From: Planctomycetota bacterium
GTDB lineage: Bacteria; Planctomycetota; Phycisphaerae; Sedimentisphaerales; Anaerohalosphaeraceae
Length of the DNA: 32,128 bases
Direction: 5' to 3'
Assembly: GCA_021160785.1 (NCBI GenBank)
Contig: JAGHBX010000282.1
Location: 1 to 32,128, forward strand
Below are positions 13,489 to 27,400 of the stretch, piece by piece. The notes below the pieces were generated by a model. That model was not told the origin of the DNA. It saw only the letters and a list, made by a program, of their open reading frames with translations, and did not search any database. Made by a program: the position numbers and the translations under genes. Position 1 is the first letter of the stretch, and every line of letters starts with the position of its first letter.

Positions 13489-14685
13489 TTACTTGCTGCT
13501 AAGCGACCCGGTCGCCTGCCGCTGGCTCCACACCTTCTCCACACATACGTCAATGAATCGGTCCAGGCCCGAAATGTTCGCCCGATTCATCAATTTGCCG
13601 ATCAACTTGTCGAAACGCACCTTCCGCCGCGACATCTGTATCTCCTGTTCGATTCTCGGCTGAAGGTCTTCAAATGACGCGACGCCGCTCTTTTTCTTAT
13701 CTTCGAGCTTCATGATGAAAATATGCCCGTCCGACTCGACAGGACCGACAACTTCGCCGACTTCCATCTTCTCGGCCAGCGGGGGAAGAACGTGATGGGG
13801 CGGGTTCAGACTGGAACCCTCCGATACCCGGGTCCATAAGCCGCCCATCTCCTTACGATGACCGTCGGAATACACCTTCGCCAGCTCACCGAAGTCTTCA
13901 CCTTGCTTTATCCTGTCAATCAGTTCGGCCGCCTTTCGAATCGCCGCATCCTTGCGGGTCTCGCCGTCGCCAACTTCCATTTTATCATTATCAAGCTTAA
14001 TATCAATCAAGCGAAACTCAGTAAACCCTTCCCATATTACATCTTCCCGGCTCAGGAGCCTGGTGAACTGGAAACCTTTCTGCTGCATCGCTTCGTAATA
14101 CTCTAACATCTGGCTGTGCGAAATAGGCTTGTCCTCCAGAAGACTCTGCGAAACATAATACTGTCTTGTCAGCAGCATCTTCTTCTGGAATTCGCGATAC
14201 TGCCGCCAGTCCATACCTTGTTCGGCAATGGCCTCCTGCGCCAGTGCGTAATTATCTCCATGACTGGCTATGAATTTCTTGACTTCATTCTCCACCGCGC
14301 TGTCAAGCAGTTCGTCAATATTCTCCGGTGCGTCCTTCCTGGCCTCCTGGTAGAGCAGTATGTCGGTGATCTTGCTGATGACGGCGTCTTTGACAACAGG
14401 TCTTGCCTGGGCACTGAAATCCTCCCAACTGCTGCCTGCCGCCACGTTGCCCTCGAGTATGTTTATGACGGGTGTTACGACCTCACCGATCGTAATCGTT
14501 TCCGATTTGACGCTCAGTACAAGCCCGTCGGAGTGAGCCGCCGGATCGGCCCGTCGGGCAAGAGGAATCTGCTCCATTTCTTCGTCCGTAAACTTGCCCG
14601 TCTTTTGCGCAGCGTTTTCACAACCTGCCGACAATGACAGACCGGCCAGGCAAATCAAAAACAATATCAGGTTAATTCGACTCAT
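13489..14685 (-). CDS. Peptidyl-prolyl isomerase (parvulin/SurA-type) lipoprotein
   Basis: The 398-residue protein has a lipoprotein signal with LSAGC and lipidated C22. A SurA-like N-terminal chaperone part spans about 50-210 (VVTPVINILEGN, a helical bundle with EFQKKMLLTRQYYVSQ). One parvulin domain lies at about 224-330, with the motifs AAELIDRIKQGEDFGELAKVYSDG, GGLWTRV, PLAEKMEVGEVVGPVES and IFIMKLE. It should catalyse prolyl isomerisation and assist folding of exported proteins, attached to a membrane on the periplasmic side. The acidic/glutamine-rich lead after the cysteine may be a spacer. It is first of the acpS/mnmG operon and has a candidate promoter 72 bases upstream. GGAAG precedes the ATG. 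Parvulin assignment is secure; equivalence to SurA or PrsA is not proven. Confidence 0.87.
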   Translation of the reverse strand: MSRINLILFLICLAGLSLSAGCENAAQKTGKFTDEEMEQIPLARRADPAAHSDGLVLSVKSETITIGEVVTPVINILEGNVAAGSSWEDFSAQARPVVKDAVISKITDILLYQEARKDAPENIDELLDSAVENEVKKFIASHGDNYALAQEAIAEQGMDWRQYREFQKKMLLTRQYYVSQSLLEDKPISHSQMLEYYEAMQQKGFQFTRLLSREDVIWEGFTEFRLIDIKLDNDKMEVGDGETRKDAAIRKAAELIDRIKQGEDFGELAKVYSDGHRKEMGGLWTRVSEGSSLNPPHHVLPPLAEKMEVGEVVGPVESDGHIFIMKLEDKKKSGVASFEDLQPRIEQEIQMSRRKVRFDKLIGKLMNRANISGLDRFIDVCVEKVWSQRQATGSLSSK

Positions 14686-14756
14686 GTTCTTCCAGACCTT
14701 TCGACGCCGGTAAGCAGCCTGCCGGCGATCTCACCAGGCAAAAATCCCAAACAATG

Positions 14757-14786
14757 ATTATAAACCATTCGGGCTCGGGGGTCGAA
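14757..14786 (-). promoter_or_regulatory. Candidate promoter for the ppiC-like/acpS/mnmG operon
   Basis: On the reverse strand TTCGAC (14786-14781) and a perfect TATAAT (14762-14757) are 18 bases apart, about 72 bases before the start at 14685. The -35 overlaps the outer arm of the hairpin at 14777-14828. Confidence 0.45.
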
Positions 14787-14828
14787 AAGTTTTTTTGTCG
14801 GCAAAGACAAAAACTCATCCGGCGACCC
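14777..14828 (-). terminator. Long hairpin between mfd and the ppiC-like operon
   Basis: Outer arms GGGGTCG (14778-14784) / CGACCCC (14822-14828) enclose inner arms GTTTTTTTGTC (14789-14799) / GACAAAAAC (14806-14814). It follows the mfd stop by 50 bases on the - strand, where it could end transcription, and it touches the next promoter. Confidence 0.45.
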
Positions 14829-14877
14829 CACCATCGGCGGCTAAAGGGTACATCGGCATTGACGGCCCAAAAAACGA

Positions 14878-17800
14878 TTATTTCAGCAACATTTTACGCA
14901 GAACGGCCATCAATGTTTGCGGCTGGAAGTAGTTTTTGTCTAATCGCAGATGAACCGTCCTTTTATCGGGAATACGCACAATCCCGGGCGCCCGTGCGAA
15001 TAAATCGGCCGCGGGTGCAGAATCGGAGAAAGCGAAAACCACATCCGGTTTCGAGACGATTATACTCTTTATCATCCAGCGTCCCGCCAGGACCTTCAAT
15101 TCACTGAGGTCCAGCAGGCGGGCGACCTGGCTGGGTACGGGTCCGAACAGGTCAGTCAGTTCCTCGGACAATCTTTTCAGGTCGCCGGCGTCTTTGGCTA
15201 AGGCAATCCTCCGGTAAACATCCATCCGCTGGCGGTCGGAGGGGATATAGCTTTTGGGAATGTACGTTGAAAAGCCAAGGTCAACCAGCGCGCCTGCCGG
15301 TTCTTCGACGGGTTCGTTTTTCAAACGGCTGACCGCCTCGCCAAGAAGGCGGCAGTAGAGTTCATAGCCGACGGTGTTAATGTGTCCTGATTGCTCGGAA
15401 CCTAAGATATTGCCCGCACCGCGAATCTCAAGGTCGCGAAGTGCGATGCGAAAGCCCGCGCCCAACTGCGAGTACTCCTCGATCGCCTTCAATCGCCTGG
15501 CGGCGAGCGGTGTGATAGAACGTGTGGCGGGCAGCAGCATGTAGGCGTAGGCGCGGTGCTTGTATCGGCCGACCCTGCCGCGGAGTTGATGCAGTTGAGC
15601 CAGGCCGAATCGATCGGCGTCGCAGATGATCATCGTATTGGCGTTGGGAATATCCAGACCCGACTCGATGATCGTCGAACAGACAAGCACATCCGTCTTT
15701 CCCGTCACGAAGCGAATCATCGCGTTTTCCAGATCGTGTTTGGCCATCTGTCCGTGCGCGATATCGATCCTGACCTTCTCATCATCCAGTATCTTCCGCA
15801 CATCGTCGGCTGCACGCTCTATCGTCTGCACGCGATTGTGCAGGAAGAACACCTGCCCGTCGCGATTTAACTCATGCAGGATCGCCTTGCGTATCAAATC
15901 GTGTTCGCCTCGACACACCTTGGTCACAATCGCCCGCCGATCCAGCGGCGGCGTCCCAAGCGAACTGATGTCCCGCAGCCCCAGCAGCGACAGGTGAAGT
16001 GTTCGCGGAATGGGCGTCGCCGTCATGGTCAGTACATCGACGTTGACCTTGAGCTTTTTGAGCCGCTCCTTGTGCTCCACGCCAAATCGCTGCTCCTCGT
16101 CAATGATCAATAGCCCAAGGTCCTTGAAGCCCACATCGCTGCTTAACAGCCGGTGGGTTCCGATGAGAATGTCCACGTTGCCGCGCCGGGCGGCGGAGGT
16201 GATCTCCTTTGCCGTCTTTGCGGTGACGAACCGATTGATCACCTCGATTACCACCGGGAAATCCGCAAAGCGTTCGGCAAAGGTTCGTCCGTGCTGTACA
16301 CAGAGCACGGTGGTGGGCACAAGTATCGCCACCTGCTTGCCCGCAACGACAGCCTTAAACGCCGCCCGCATGGCAAGTTCGGTCTTGCCGTAGCCCACAT
16401 CGCCGCACAGCAGGCGGTCCATCGGCACGGTTCTCTTCATATCGTCCTTGATCTGACCGCATACGGTGATCTGGTCAGGTGTTTCCTGGTAGAGAAAAGA
16501 CTCCTCGAACTCCTTCTGCCACGTCGAATCGTCGCCGAAGGCGTACCCCCCTAATTTCTTGCGGCTGGCCTGGGTCTCCAGGAGTTGGGCGGCTAATTCC
16601 TGAACACCTTTTGCGACTTTTTCTTTCTGTTGCCGCCACCTCTTTGTTCCGATCCTGCTGAGGGTGGGGCGTTTGGGCGCCGAGCCGATAAATTTCTGCA
16701 CGAGGCCGATACTGCCGACGGGCACATGGATGAGAATCTTGTCGGCATATTCGATGGTCAGGTATTCGCTGACGCTGTCGTTTTTCTCCATCGTCCGTAT
16801 GCCTTTGAACTTGCCGATGCCGTAACTGATATGGACGACGTAATCGTTCTTCTGCAGATCCAGCAGGCTCTCCACCGGCGAGACGCTGCGTATCGCGCGG
16901 ATCCGGCGGCGGACCGCGTACTGGCCGAATATTTCGTGATGACTGATGACAATCGTATTGAGTGAATTGACTATGAAGCCCTGATGAATGAATCCCACGG
17001 GCAGATGAAAATTATCCGGCGGACTGCCGTGAGTTTCGCGAATGATTTCCGTAACACGGTTAACCTCGGCGCTGTTTTCACAATATAGCATTACCTCCTT
17101 GTGTTCGGTCTGCTCAAGCATTTCTTCGATGACCGCCTTGCTGGACTTCCACATGGAACCGGCCTTATGCTCGTAGTGCTGGGCGCTGCTTACATCGAGG
17201 TGCAGCGTCTCCGGCGAAGAGGCATCGGCAAAACGGCTGATCTCGAGCAGCACAAACCTCTGCAGCGCCTTGTAGATCGCACTGAACGGATAAAGCCCTC
17301 TCGCATCGTCCACCCGGTCAAGGAATACGCTTGAGACTTCGGCGACCTCAATCGGCTCGTCGAGAATAATGACGGTGTCGGCAGGCAGGAGATTGATAAA
17401 AAGCTCCGTCTGTTCGAGCCGTTCGCAGCCTCCGGGCATGATGACATTTAAGCTGTCAATCTGCTCGCTGGATCGCTGCGTATCCAGATTTATCCGCCGA
17501 ATACTCTCGATGGTATCGCCGAAGAATTCCACGCGAACGGCTCCAGTATCTCGTACGGCCGTCTGGCCTAAGGTGCGGCCGGTCTCTGTGGTCACGGGAG
17601 CAAAGATATCGACGATCCCGCCGCGCTGGGCGAACTGGCCGGGCATATCCACACGCTCAACGCGTTCGAATCCCGCATCGAAGAGCCACTCAACGACAAG
17701 CGCCGGCTCGATCGTCTCGTTGACAGCTAATTTGAGTCCGCCCTCTTCGAGCACCTGCACACTCGGCACGGGCTGGTTGATCGCCTGGATGGATGTGGAG

Positions 17801-18156
17801 ATAACAAGATCGCCCAAATCGCCCGGCGACCCGCGACCGAGCCCCACGGCGACCCTCAATCGCTGGGCGGCGATTTCGTCGGTCGCGTCGCTGAACTTGT
17901 CCTGCCCTTCCCAGACCGGAAAGCTTTCGGGCGTGCGGCCGAGGAAAACCACAAGGTCGTCGGCGACATTGTCGGCGTCGTCGATGTGGGCACTGACGTA
18001 GAGAATCGGCCTTTTCAGCTCGCGACTAAGGTGAGCCGCCAGGATCGGCGCAAAGGACCCCCACGTCCCGTCTACTTTTACCGGCCCTGCGCCGCCGGCG
18101 GTTTCTTTCAGACGCGACACGATCTGTCGAACAACTTTGTCGTTACCAAGGTCCAC
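14878..18156 (-). CDS. mfd: Transcription-repair coupling factor Mfd
   Basis: This 1092-residue protein is a full Mfd, the ATP-driven translocase that removes stalled RNA polymerase and recruits UvrA. The N-terminal UvrB-homology module holds PVWEGQDKFSDAT, QRGGIVDIFAP and RVEFFGDTIESI. The CarD-like RNA-polymerase-interaction domain (about 430-500) reads LQKNDYVVHISYGIGKFKGI. The helicase domains hold the Walker A motif GDVGYGKTE (about 585), Walker B-like IDEEQRFG (about 685), TATPIPRTLHLS, and QLRGRVGRYKHRAYAY. The C-terminal TRCF domain is present but short. The start is a GTG at 18156: an in-frame TAA lies three codons upstream and no ATG precedes it. Mfd of many bacteria is about 1150 residues, so the first region is slightly trimmed. 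It follows ileS after 43 bases with a palindromic repeat between. Confidence 0.95.
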   Translation of the reverse strand: MDLGNDKVVRQIVSRLKETAGGAGPVKVDGTWGSFAPILAAHLSRELKRPILYVSAHIDDADNVADDLVVFLGRTPESFPVWEGQDKFSDATDEIAAQRLRVAVGLGRGSPGDLGDLVISTSIQAINQPVPSVQVLEEGGLKLAVNETIEPALVVEWLFDAGFERVERVDMPGQFAQRGGIVDIFAPVTTETGRTLGQTAVRDTGAVRVEFFGDTIESIRRINLDTQRSSEQIDSLNVIMPGGCERLEQTELFINLLPADTVIILDEPIEVAEVSSVFLDRVDDARGLYPFSAIYKALQRFVLLEISRFADASSPETLHLDVSSAQHYEHKAGSMWKSSKAVIEEMLEQTEHKEVMLYCENSAEVNRVTEIIRETHGSPPDNFHLPVGFIHQGFIVNSLNTIVISHHEIFGQYAVRRRIRAIRSVSPVESLLDLQKNDYVVHISYGIGKFKGIRTMEKNDSVSEYLTIEYADKILIHVPVGSIGLVQKFIGSAPKRPTLSRIGTKRWRQQKEKVAKGVQELAAQLLETQASRKKLGGYAFGDDSTWQKEFEESFLYQETPDQITVCGQIKDDMKRTVPMDRLLCGDVGYGKTELAMRAAFKAVVAGKQVAILVPTTVLCVQHGRTFAERFADFPVVIEVINRFVTAKTAKEITSAARRGNVDILIGTHRLLSSDVGFKDLGLLIIDEEQRFGVEHKERLKKLKVNVDVLTMTATPIPRTLHLSLLGLRDISSLGTPPLDRRAIVTKVCRGEHDLIRKAILHELNRDGQVFFLHNRVQTIERAADDVRKILDDEKVRIDIAHGQMAKHDLENAMIRFVTGKTDVLVCSTIIESGLDIPNANTMIICDADRFGLAQLHQLRGRVGRYKHRAYAYMLLPATRSITPLAARRLKAIEEYSQLGAGFRIALRDLEIRGAGNILGSEQSGHINTVGYELYCRLLGEAVSRLKNEPVEEPAGALVDLGFSTYIPKSYIPSDRQRMDVYRRIALAKDAGDLKRLSEELTDLFGPVPSQVARLLDLSELKVLAGRWMIKSIIVSKPDVVFAFSDSAPAADLFARAPGIVRIPDKRTVHLRLDKNYFQPQTLMAVLRKMLLK

Positions 18157-18165
18157 TATCAGTTA

Positions 18166-18187
18166 TAGGGCGGGGCTTGCCCCACCG
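18166..18187. repeat. Dispersed palindromic repeat, copy 2
   Basis: TAGGGCGGGG, CTTG, CCCCACCG in direct succession. The arms differ by one base (GGCGGGG/CCCCACC), which a G-T pair tolerates. It lies in the 43-base gap between ileS and mfd, 12 bases past the ileS stop. Confidence 0.8.
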
Positions 18188-18199
18188 CTATCGTCTGGA

Positions 18200-21052
18200 T
18201 TAGAGGGCGTTTACCACCTCAAAGCAGCGTTGGCAAAGGTCCTCATATTCGGCATTGTCGCCCACACTGGCGAAATAATTCCAGCATCGTTGACATTTGG
18301 AGTTATCGCTCTTTCGGGCCGTAACGCTCGAGGCCTGGCCTTTTCGGATTGTTACGTTGCTGACAATACAAAGTGCGGCAAAGGCATCGATTCCGAAGTC
18401 ATTGATCGTCGAAATCAGCTCGTCGTCATCCGAGACAATGCTAACCTGCGCCTCTTGGTTGCTGGCGATCTGCTGGGACTGCCTCAAACCCTCCAACACA
18501 CGCAGGACCTCGTCGCGAAGCGCCATGATCCTGTCCCATTTTGCCTGCTCGCTCCGCCAGTCAATGGACTCGTCGGCTGCCGGCATGAGCGCCATATGCA
18601 CACTTTCAACGTCCTGGGATTTGTGCTTCATCGCCGCCCACGCCTCTTCCGCCGTATGCGCCAGAATCGGCGCCAGCAGCCGGACCATCGCGTCAAGAAT
18701 CGACTGCATCGCGGTCTGGCAGCTTCGGCGCGAGTGGCTGTCTTTAGCGTCGCAGTAGAGCCGGTCCTTGAGGACGTCCATGTAGATACTGCTCATCTCG
18801 ACGGTGCAGAAATTGTAGATCAGCGAAAAGGCGCGGTGAAACGCAAAGGCGTCATACGCCTCGATCACGCGGGTAATGAGCTTTTGGCACTGCTCCATCG
18901 CCCACCTGTCGATCGCCGGCATGTCCGCATAGGCGACGACCATCGAAGGCTCGAAATCATCGAGATTGCCCATCAGATATCGGAGCGTATTGCGGATCTT
19001 GCGATAGGCGTCCTGCAGCCGGCCGATCAGTTCGTCGCTGCATCGGACGTCTTCCTGATAATTCACACTCGCTACCCACAGGCGAAGGATGTCGGCGCCG
19101 TATTTTTCGATTTCCTCCATGGCATTGACGTAGTTGCCCAGGGACTTGGATTGCTTCATCCCCTTTTCGTCAACGGTAAAACCATGCGTCAGCACAGCCT
19201 TGAAGGGGGCTTTCTGAATCGCACCGAGGGCCGGCAGCAGCGACAACTGGAACCAGCCCCTGTGCTGATCGGAACCTTCCAGGTACATATCGACCGGCAC
19301 GTCCCAGCCGGCCTTTGCCGCCACGCTGTGCCAACTGCAACCGGACTCGAACCACACATCGAAGATATTCTCCTCCTTGTCCAGATCGTCCCACGAAAAA
19401 CCTTCCGGCAGGGCAAAGTCGTCGCCCAATATCTCTTTCGGCGAATCGGTAAACCAACTGTCAGAACCCTTCTGTCCGATATGCTTGGCAACCGCCAGGA
19501 CCGATTCGGCGGTCAGCAGGCTCATCCCCTGAGAGTTCGTAAACGCCGGAATGGGCAGACCCCACACCCGCTGGCGACTGATACACCAGTCGGGCCGTGA
19601 TTCCAGCATTCCCCGAATTCGCTTTTCGCCCCAGGATGGAATCCACTTGACGCCGCCGATCTGATCCAGAGCCAGATTGCGAAGACTCTTGCCGGCGGAG
19701 GGAATCTCTCTGTCGACGCCGACAAACCACTGCTCGGTGGCGCGGAAGATTACCGGCATCTTGCTTCGCCAGCAGTGCGGGTAGCTGTGCAGCATCTTCT
19801 CTTCACTGACAAGGAGCCCGATGCTTCGCAGGTGGTCATTGACCTGCGGATCGACTTCCAACACGTTCTTGCCGACGAGCCAGTCGGGGACGGTATCGTC
19901 GTAACAGCCGTCGTCTTTGACAGGCGAATAAACCGCCAGGCCGTTTCGTTGACCGGTCACATAGTCGTCGGCGCCATGTCCGGGCGCCGTATGCACCAGA
20001 CCCGTGCCGTCCTCGGTCGTTACGTATTCAGCCAAGACGACCATGTAAGCATCTTTGTCAGTTGGATTCTTCTCGACAAACGGATGTACATAACGCAATC
20101 CCTCGAGTTCTTGCCCTTCGACAACATGGTTTGGGTCAATATGGCCCAAGTCTGGCTGCCAATTGGCAACTCCTATTACATGCTGCACCCGTTCTACGGC
20201 AACAATTATTGCAGACTTTCGCCCATTCCATTCTCGATGATAAGCAGCATATTCCAATCTTGGATGGACCGCAATTGCAAGATTCGCCGCCAGCGTCCAG
20301 GGGGTAGTAGTCCAGATCATGAAATATGCTTCTTCTTCATCATCCTTCATTAGGCCAAGTTCTCTCAGTTTGGCATGTGATTCTTTCTCAGCCTGGAAAT
20401 TGACGTAAATGCTGGAACTGGTGATGTCCTTGTATTCGAGTTCGGCGTCGGCAAGGGCGGTCTCACAGCCGATAGACCAGTGGATGGGCTTCAACTGCTT
20501 GAAGACTAATCCGTTGCCCACCAACTCGGCGAATATCTCCAGGATGCCTTTTTCGTATTGGGGCTTGAGCGTCAGGTACGGGTTCTTGAAATCACCGAAC
20601 ACAGCTAACGACTCAAACTGCTTTGTCTGGAGTTTGACGTATTTGCTCGCGTACTTCTTGCAGAGCTTGCGTATCTGGAGCTTGTCCATATCATGGGCCT
20701 TGTCGCCCAATTCGGCCATGACCTTGACCTCAATGGGCAGGCCGTGACAGTCCCAGCCGGGAACGTATGGCGAGCGAAACCCCTTCATAGTCTTGTACTT
20801 GACGACGAGGTCCTTGAGCACCTTATTAATGACATGCCCCATGTGAATATCGCCGTTGGCGTATGGCGGGCCGTCGTGAAGAATGTAAGCGGGCGCACCT
20901 TCCCTGGCTTCGAGTATCCGGCTGTAGATGTCGGCTTTAGCCCAGGCCTTTCGCTGCTGCGGCTCACGCTGGACAAGATTAGCCTTCATCGAGAAACTCG
21001 TCTTCGGGAGGTTCAGAGTATCGCGATAACCTTTCTTCTTCGTTTCAGACAT
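18200..21052 (-). CDS. ileS: Isoleucyl-tRNA synthetase
   Basis: The 950-residue class I synthetase charges tRNA-Ile and hydrolyses mischarged valine. The HIGH-type signature is H70-M-G-H73 in GDIHMGHV. The CP1 editing domain has TTTPWTLAANLA and GLVHTAPGHGADDY. The WCISRQRVWGLPIP and GCSWHSV segments follow. A C-terminal zinc finger uses C920, C923, C940 and C943 (KCQRCWNYF ... CQRC). The second signature is KQSKS (633-637) where KMSKS is expected. I start at the ATG at 21052, because AAGGAA sits at proper distance; the TTG one codon before is not needed. The gene heads a - strand unit with mfd and has a near-consensus promoter at 21091-21119. The divergent MetE-like gene lies on the other side. 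Confidence 0.95.
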   Translation of the reverse strand: MSETKKKGYRDTLNLPKTSFSMKANLVQREPQQRKAWAKADIYSRILEAREGAPAYILHDGPPYANGDIHMGHVINKVLKDLVVKYKTMKGFRSPYVPGWDCHGLPIEVKVMAELGDKAHDMDKLQIRKLCKKYASKYVKLQTKQFESLAVFGDFKNPYLTLKPQYEKGILEIFAELVGNGLVFKQLKPIHWSIGCETALADAELEYKDITSSSIYVNFQAEKESHAKLRELGLMKDDEEEAYFMIWTTTPWTLAANLAIAVHPRLEYAAYHREWNGRKSAIIVAVERVQHVIGVANWQPDLGHIDPNHVVEGQELEGLRYVHPFVEKNPTDKDAYMVVLAEYVTTEDGTGLVHTAPGHGADDYVTGQRNGLAVYSPVKDDGCYDDTVPDWLVGKNVLEVDPQVNDHLRSIGLLVSEEKMLHSYPHCWRSKMPVIFRATEQWFVGVDREIPSAGKSLRNLALDQIGGVKWIPSWGEKRIRGMLESRPDWCISRQRVWGLPIPAFTNSQGMSLLTAESVLAVAKHIGQKGSDSWFTDSPKEILGDDFALPEGFSWDDLDKEENIFDVWFESGCSWHSVAAKAGWDVPVDMYLEGSDQHRGWFQLSLLPALGAIQKAPFKAVLTHGFTVDEKGMKQSKSLGNYVNAMEEIEKYGADILRLWVASVNYQEDVRCSDELIGRLQDAYRKIRNTLRYLMGNLDDFEPSMVVAYADMPAIDRWAMEQCQKLITRVIEAYDAFAFHRAFSLIYNFCTVEMSSIYMDVLKDRLYCDAKDSHSRRSCQTAMQSILDAMVRLLAPILAHTAEEAWAAMKHKSQDVESVHMALMPAADESIDWRSEQAKWDRIMALRDEVLRVLEGLRQSQQIASNQEAQVSIVSDDDELISTINDFGIDAFAALCIVSNVTIRKGQASSVTARKSDNSKCQRCWNYFASVGDNAEYEDLCQRCFEVVNAL

Positions 21053-21090
21053 CAAAAGTTCCTTAAGTTCCGATAATAAGCGAATTCCGT

Positions 21091-21119
21091 ATAATAAGGA
21101 GCCGCCGCCACACTGTCAA
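21091..21119 (-). promoter_or_regulatory. Promoter for ileS
   Basis: On the reverse strand a perfect TTGACA (21119-21114) and TATTAT (21096-21091) are 17 bases apart. The start would fall about 35 bases before the ATG. Just downstream is a direct repeat TTCCGA/TTCCGT with TAATAAG (21068-21099). Confidence 0.68.
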
Positions 21120-21199
21120 GCCCCGCGAATATCCGCCCGATTCATCATTCGACAGGGCTTTGCGGATTGCATACAAATCGGCACGTATCAACGCCGGAC

Positions 21200-21229
21200 T
21201 TGACTGATTAAGCCGTCACATGCTATATT
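21200..21229 (+). promoter_or_regulatory. Promoter for the MetE-like/GH2 transcription unit
   Basis: TTGACT (21200-21205) and TATATT (21224-21229) are 18 bases apart, 36 bases before the ATG at 21266. No cobalamin or SAM riboswitch fold was recognised in 21056-21265. Confidence 0.55.
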
Positions 21230-21265
21230 ATCGTCAGATTTCATCGTTCATTCAGGAGAATCAGT

Positions 21266-22339
21266 ATGCAATTTAAGCCGCAGTTTCTTGCAACGGCGAT
21301 CGGCTCGATGCCTTTTACCGATCCCGAGTACGCTGTCGATTTGTCCCTGTCGACGCTGGGCGCCGCCCCGATCTGGCCGCAACTGCCCAAGAGGGGCTTT
21401 TGCGAGCAATTTCTGCCGCAGTATTGCCAGGGTATGCCCCGCCTGGTGATCGACGAGGAGCAAAAGCGTATCTGGTTTGATACGTCCGGCGATTATTCCG
21501 AGCCGTTGGCGGAGTTCTATGAGACGTATCTGGCGGCGATGGATCCGGAGGCGCCGACTGCGGATTGCTCGGCGATGGCGATATCGCCGGAACATTCGGC
21601 GGGTATTTATGCATTCGAAAAACGACTTGCCGACAAGCAGCTTAAATTTCCGTTTATCAAGGTCCACACGTCAGGCCCGTGCACGTTTGCACTGACGGTC
21701 GTCAATGAGAACAAGCAGTCGATCTACTACAACAACGATTTTCGTGATATGGTCGTAAAGGCCCTTGCCATGAAGTGTCGCTGGCAGATACAAAAATTCC
21801 GGCCCTTTGCCGAGCGTATCATCTGCTTCATCGACGAGCCGATACTGTCCGCCTACGGCAGCAGCACGTATGTGGGTGTGTTGCGCGAAGATGTCGTCGC
21901 CATTCTCACCGAAGTGATCGAAGCGATCCACGCCGAAGGCGCTTTGGCGGGCGTGCACTGCTGCGGCAATACCGAATGGTCGATCCTCATCGATGCCGGC
22001 GCAGACATCGTCAACTTTGACGCTTACGAGTTCGGACATACGATCGCCATGTACCCGACCGAGGTTAAAGCCCATCTGGATCGCGGCGGCGTCCTGGCAT
22101 GGGGTGTCGTGCCCACATCCGATGCAATACGCGATAAGTCTGTCGAAAGCCTCGCCGAGCACCTCGAAAAGATGATGGACAACCTCGCCGCCAAAGGCAT
22201 CGACAAACAGCTCATCGTCGAGCAGGCAATCATAACACCCGCCTGCGGCACGGGCAGCATGGACACAAGCGACGCCGAAAAAGTTTTCGAGAGGACAGCA
22301 GCACTATCCATAGCAATGAAACAAAAATACGGCTTCTAA
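21266..22339 (+). CDS. MetE-core-like / UROD-superfamily methyltransferase-like protein
   Basis: The 357-residue cytoplasmic protein has the C-terminal catalytic half of cobalamin-independent methionine synthase, or the related UROD/corrinoid methyltransferase barrel, without the N-terminal MetE half. The start ATAIGSMPFTDPEYA is the typical entry. HTSGPCTFA, then E191 in FIDEP, then H231-x-C233 in GVHCCGNTEW and C327 in TPACGTGS match the His-x-Cys ... Cys zinc site that activates the thiol acceptor. Family members transfer methyl groups from folates or corrinoids to thiols such as homocysteine; the stand-alone 'core MetE' of some anaerobes works with methylcobalamin. The substrate here is not readable. 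AGGAG lies eight bases before the ATG. A GH2 gene follows after 27 bases, so both may share a message. Confidence 0.75.
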   Translation: MQFKPQFLATAIGSMPFTDPEYAVDLSLSTLGAAPIWPQLPKRGFCEQFLPQYCQGMPRLVIDEEQKRIWFDTSGDYSEPLAEFYETYLAAMDPEAPTADCSAMAISPEHSAGIYAFEKRLADKQLKFPFIKVHTSGPCTFALTVVNENKQSIYYNNDFRDMVVKALAMKCRWQIQKFRPFAERIICFIDEPILSAYGSSTYVGVLREDVVAILTEVIEAIHAEGALAGVHCCGNTEWSILIDAGADIVNFDAYEFGHTIAMYPTEVKAHLDRGGVLAWGVVPTSDAIRDKSVESLAEHLEKMMDNLAAKGIDKQLIVEQAIITPACGTGSMDTSDAEKVFERTAALSIAMKQKYGF

Positions 22340-27077
<4,738 letters not shown>

Positions 27078-27095
27078 AACAGCACTCTGACAAGA

Positions 27096-27305
27096 CACAC
27101 GCGGCAGGCGGAGAAGTACTGCATAGATATAATTATTCAAATCCATGCTGCGATTCATGCGCTGCATCGGGTGGCCGACAAGATCTTTATCAAACATATT
27201 GACCATTGCGTAAGAGACGCTTTCGCCGGTAAGTCAAAAAAGAAGACAGAAGAAAAAATAGACGAACTGATGAAAGTTATAAAAAATCTACACAAATTGA
27301 GTTGA
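27096..27305 (+). pseudogene. CsoR/FrmR-family metal repressor remnant, fused to the maturase end
   Basis: Following the maturase C-terminus without a stop, the same frame reads HTRQ, then AEKYCIDIIIQIHAAIHALH, then HIDHCVRDAF and EEKIDELMKVIKNLH. This is the second two-thirds of a CsoR/FrmR (DUF156) repressor, with the copper ligand pattern Cys (YCID), His and Cys (HIDHC). The usual N-terminal helix, with its RI-x-GQ-x-x-GI motif, is absent between HTRQ and AEKYC, and there is no separate start codon. CsoR proteins bind Cu(I) and release a promoter in front of a copper exporter; the YHS and CopA fragments that follow fit such a neighbour set. As it stands the repressor would only be made as a tail on the maturase piece. 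Exact junction somewhere in 27078-27116. Confidence 0.78.
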
Positions 27306-27400
27306 GAACTCAAATTGCTGAATTGGAAGGCTCCCTGTAGTTTATATTCCCCGGGCTGCCGATCGCAGTATCGTGGAAATGTCTTAATAAGGATGGAACA

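Noticed and set aside
18137-19600. Open frame of 487 codons on the + strand opposite ileS
   Set aside because: It lies fully antisense to well-supported ileS and the end of mfd, has no ribosome site or known motif, and is explained by the high G+C codon pattern of the other strand.
27306-27400. CsoR operator before the YHS gene
   Set aside because: The T-C-C-C-C-G-G-G stretch is suggestive, but there is no proper inverted repeat of the known CsoR-box type.
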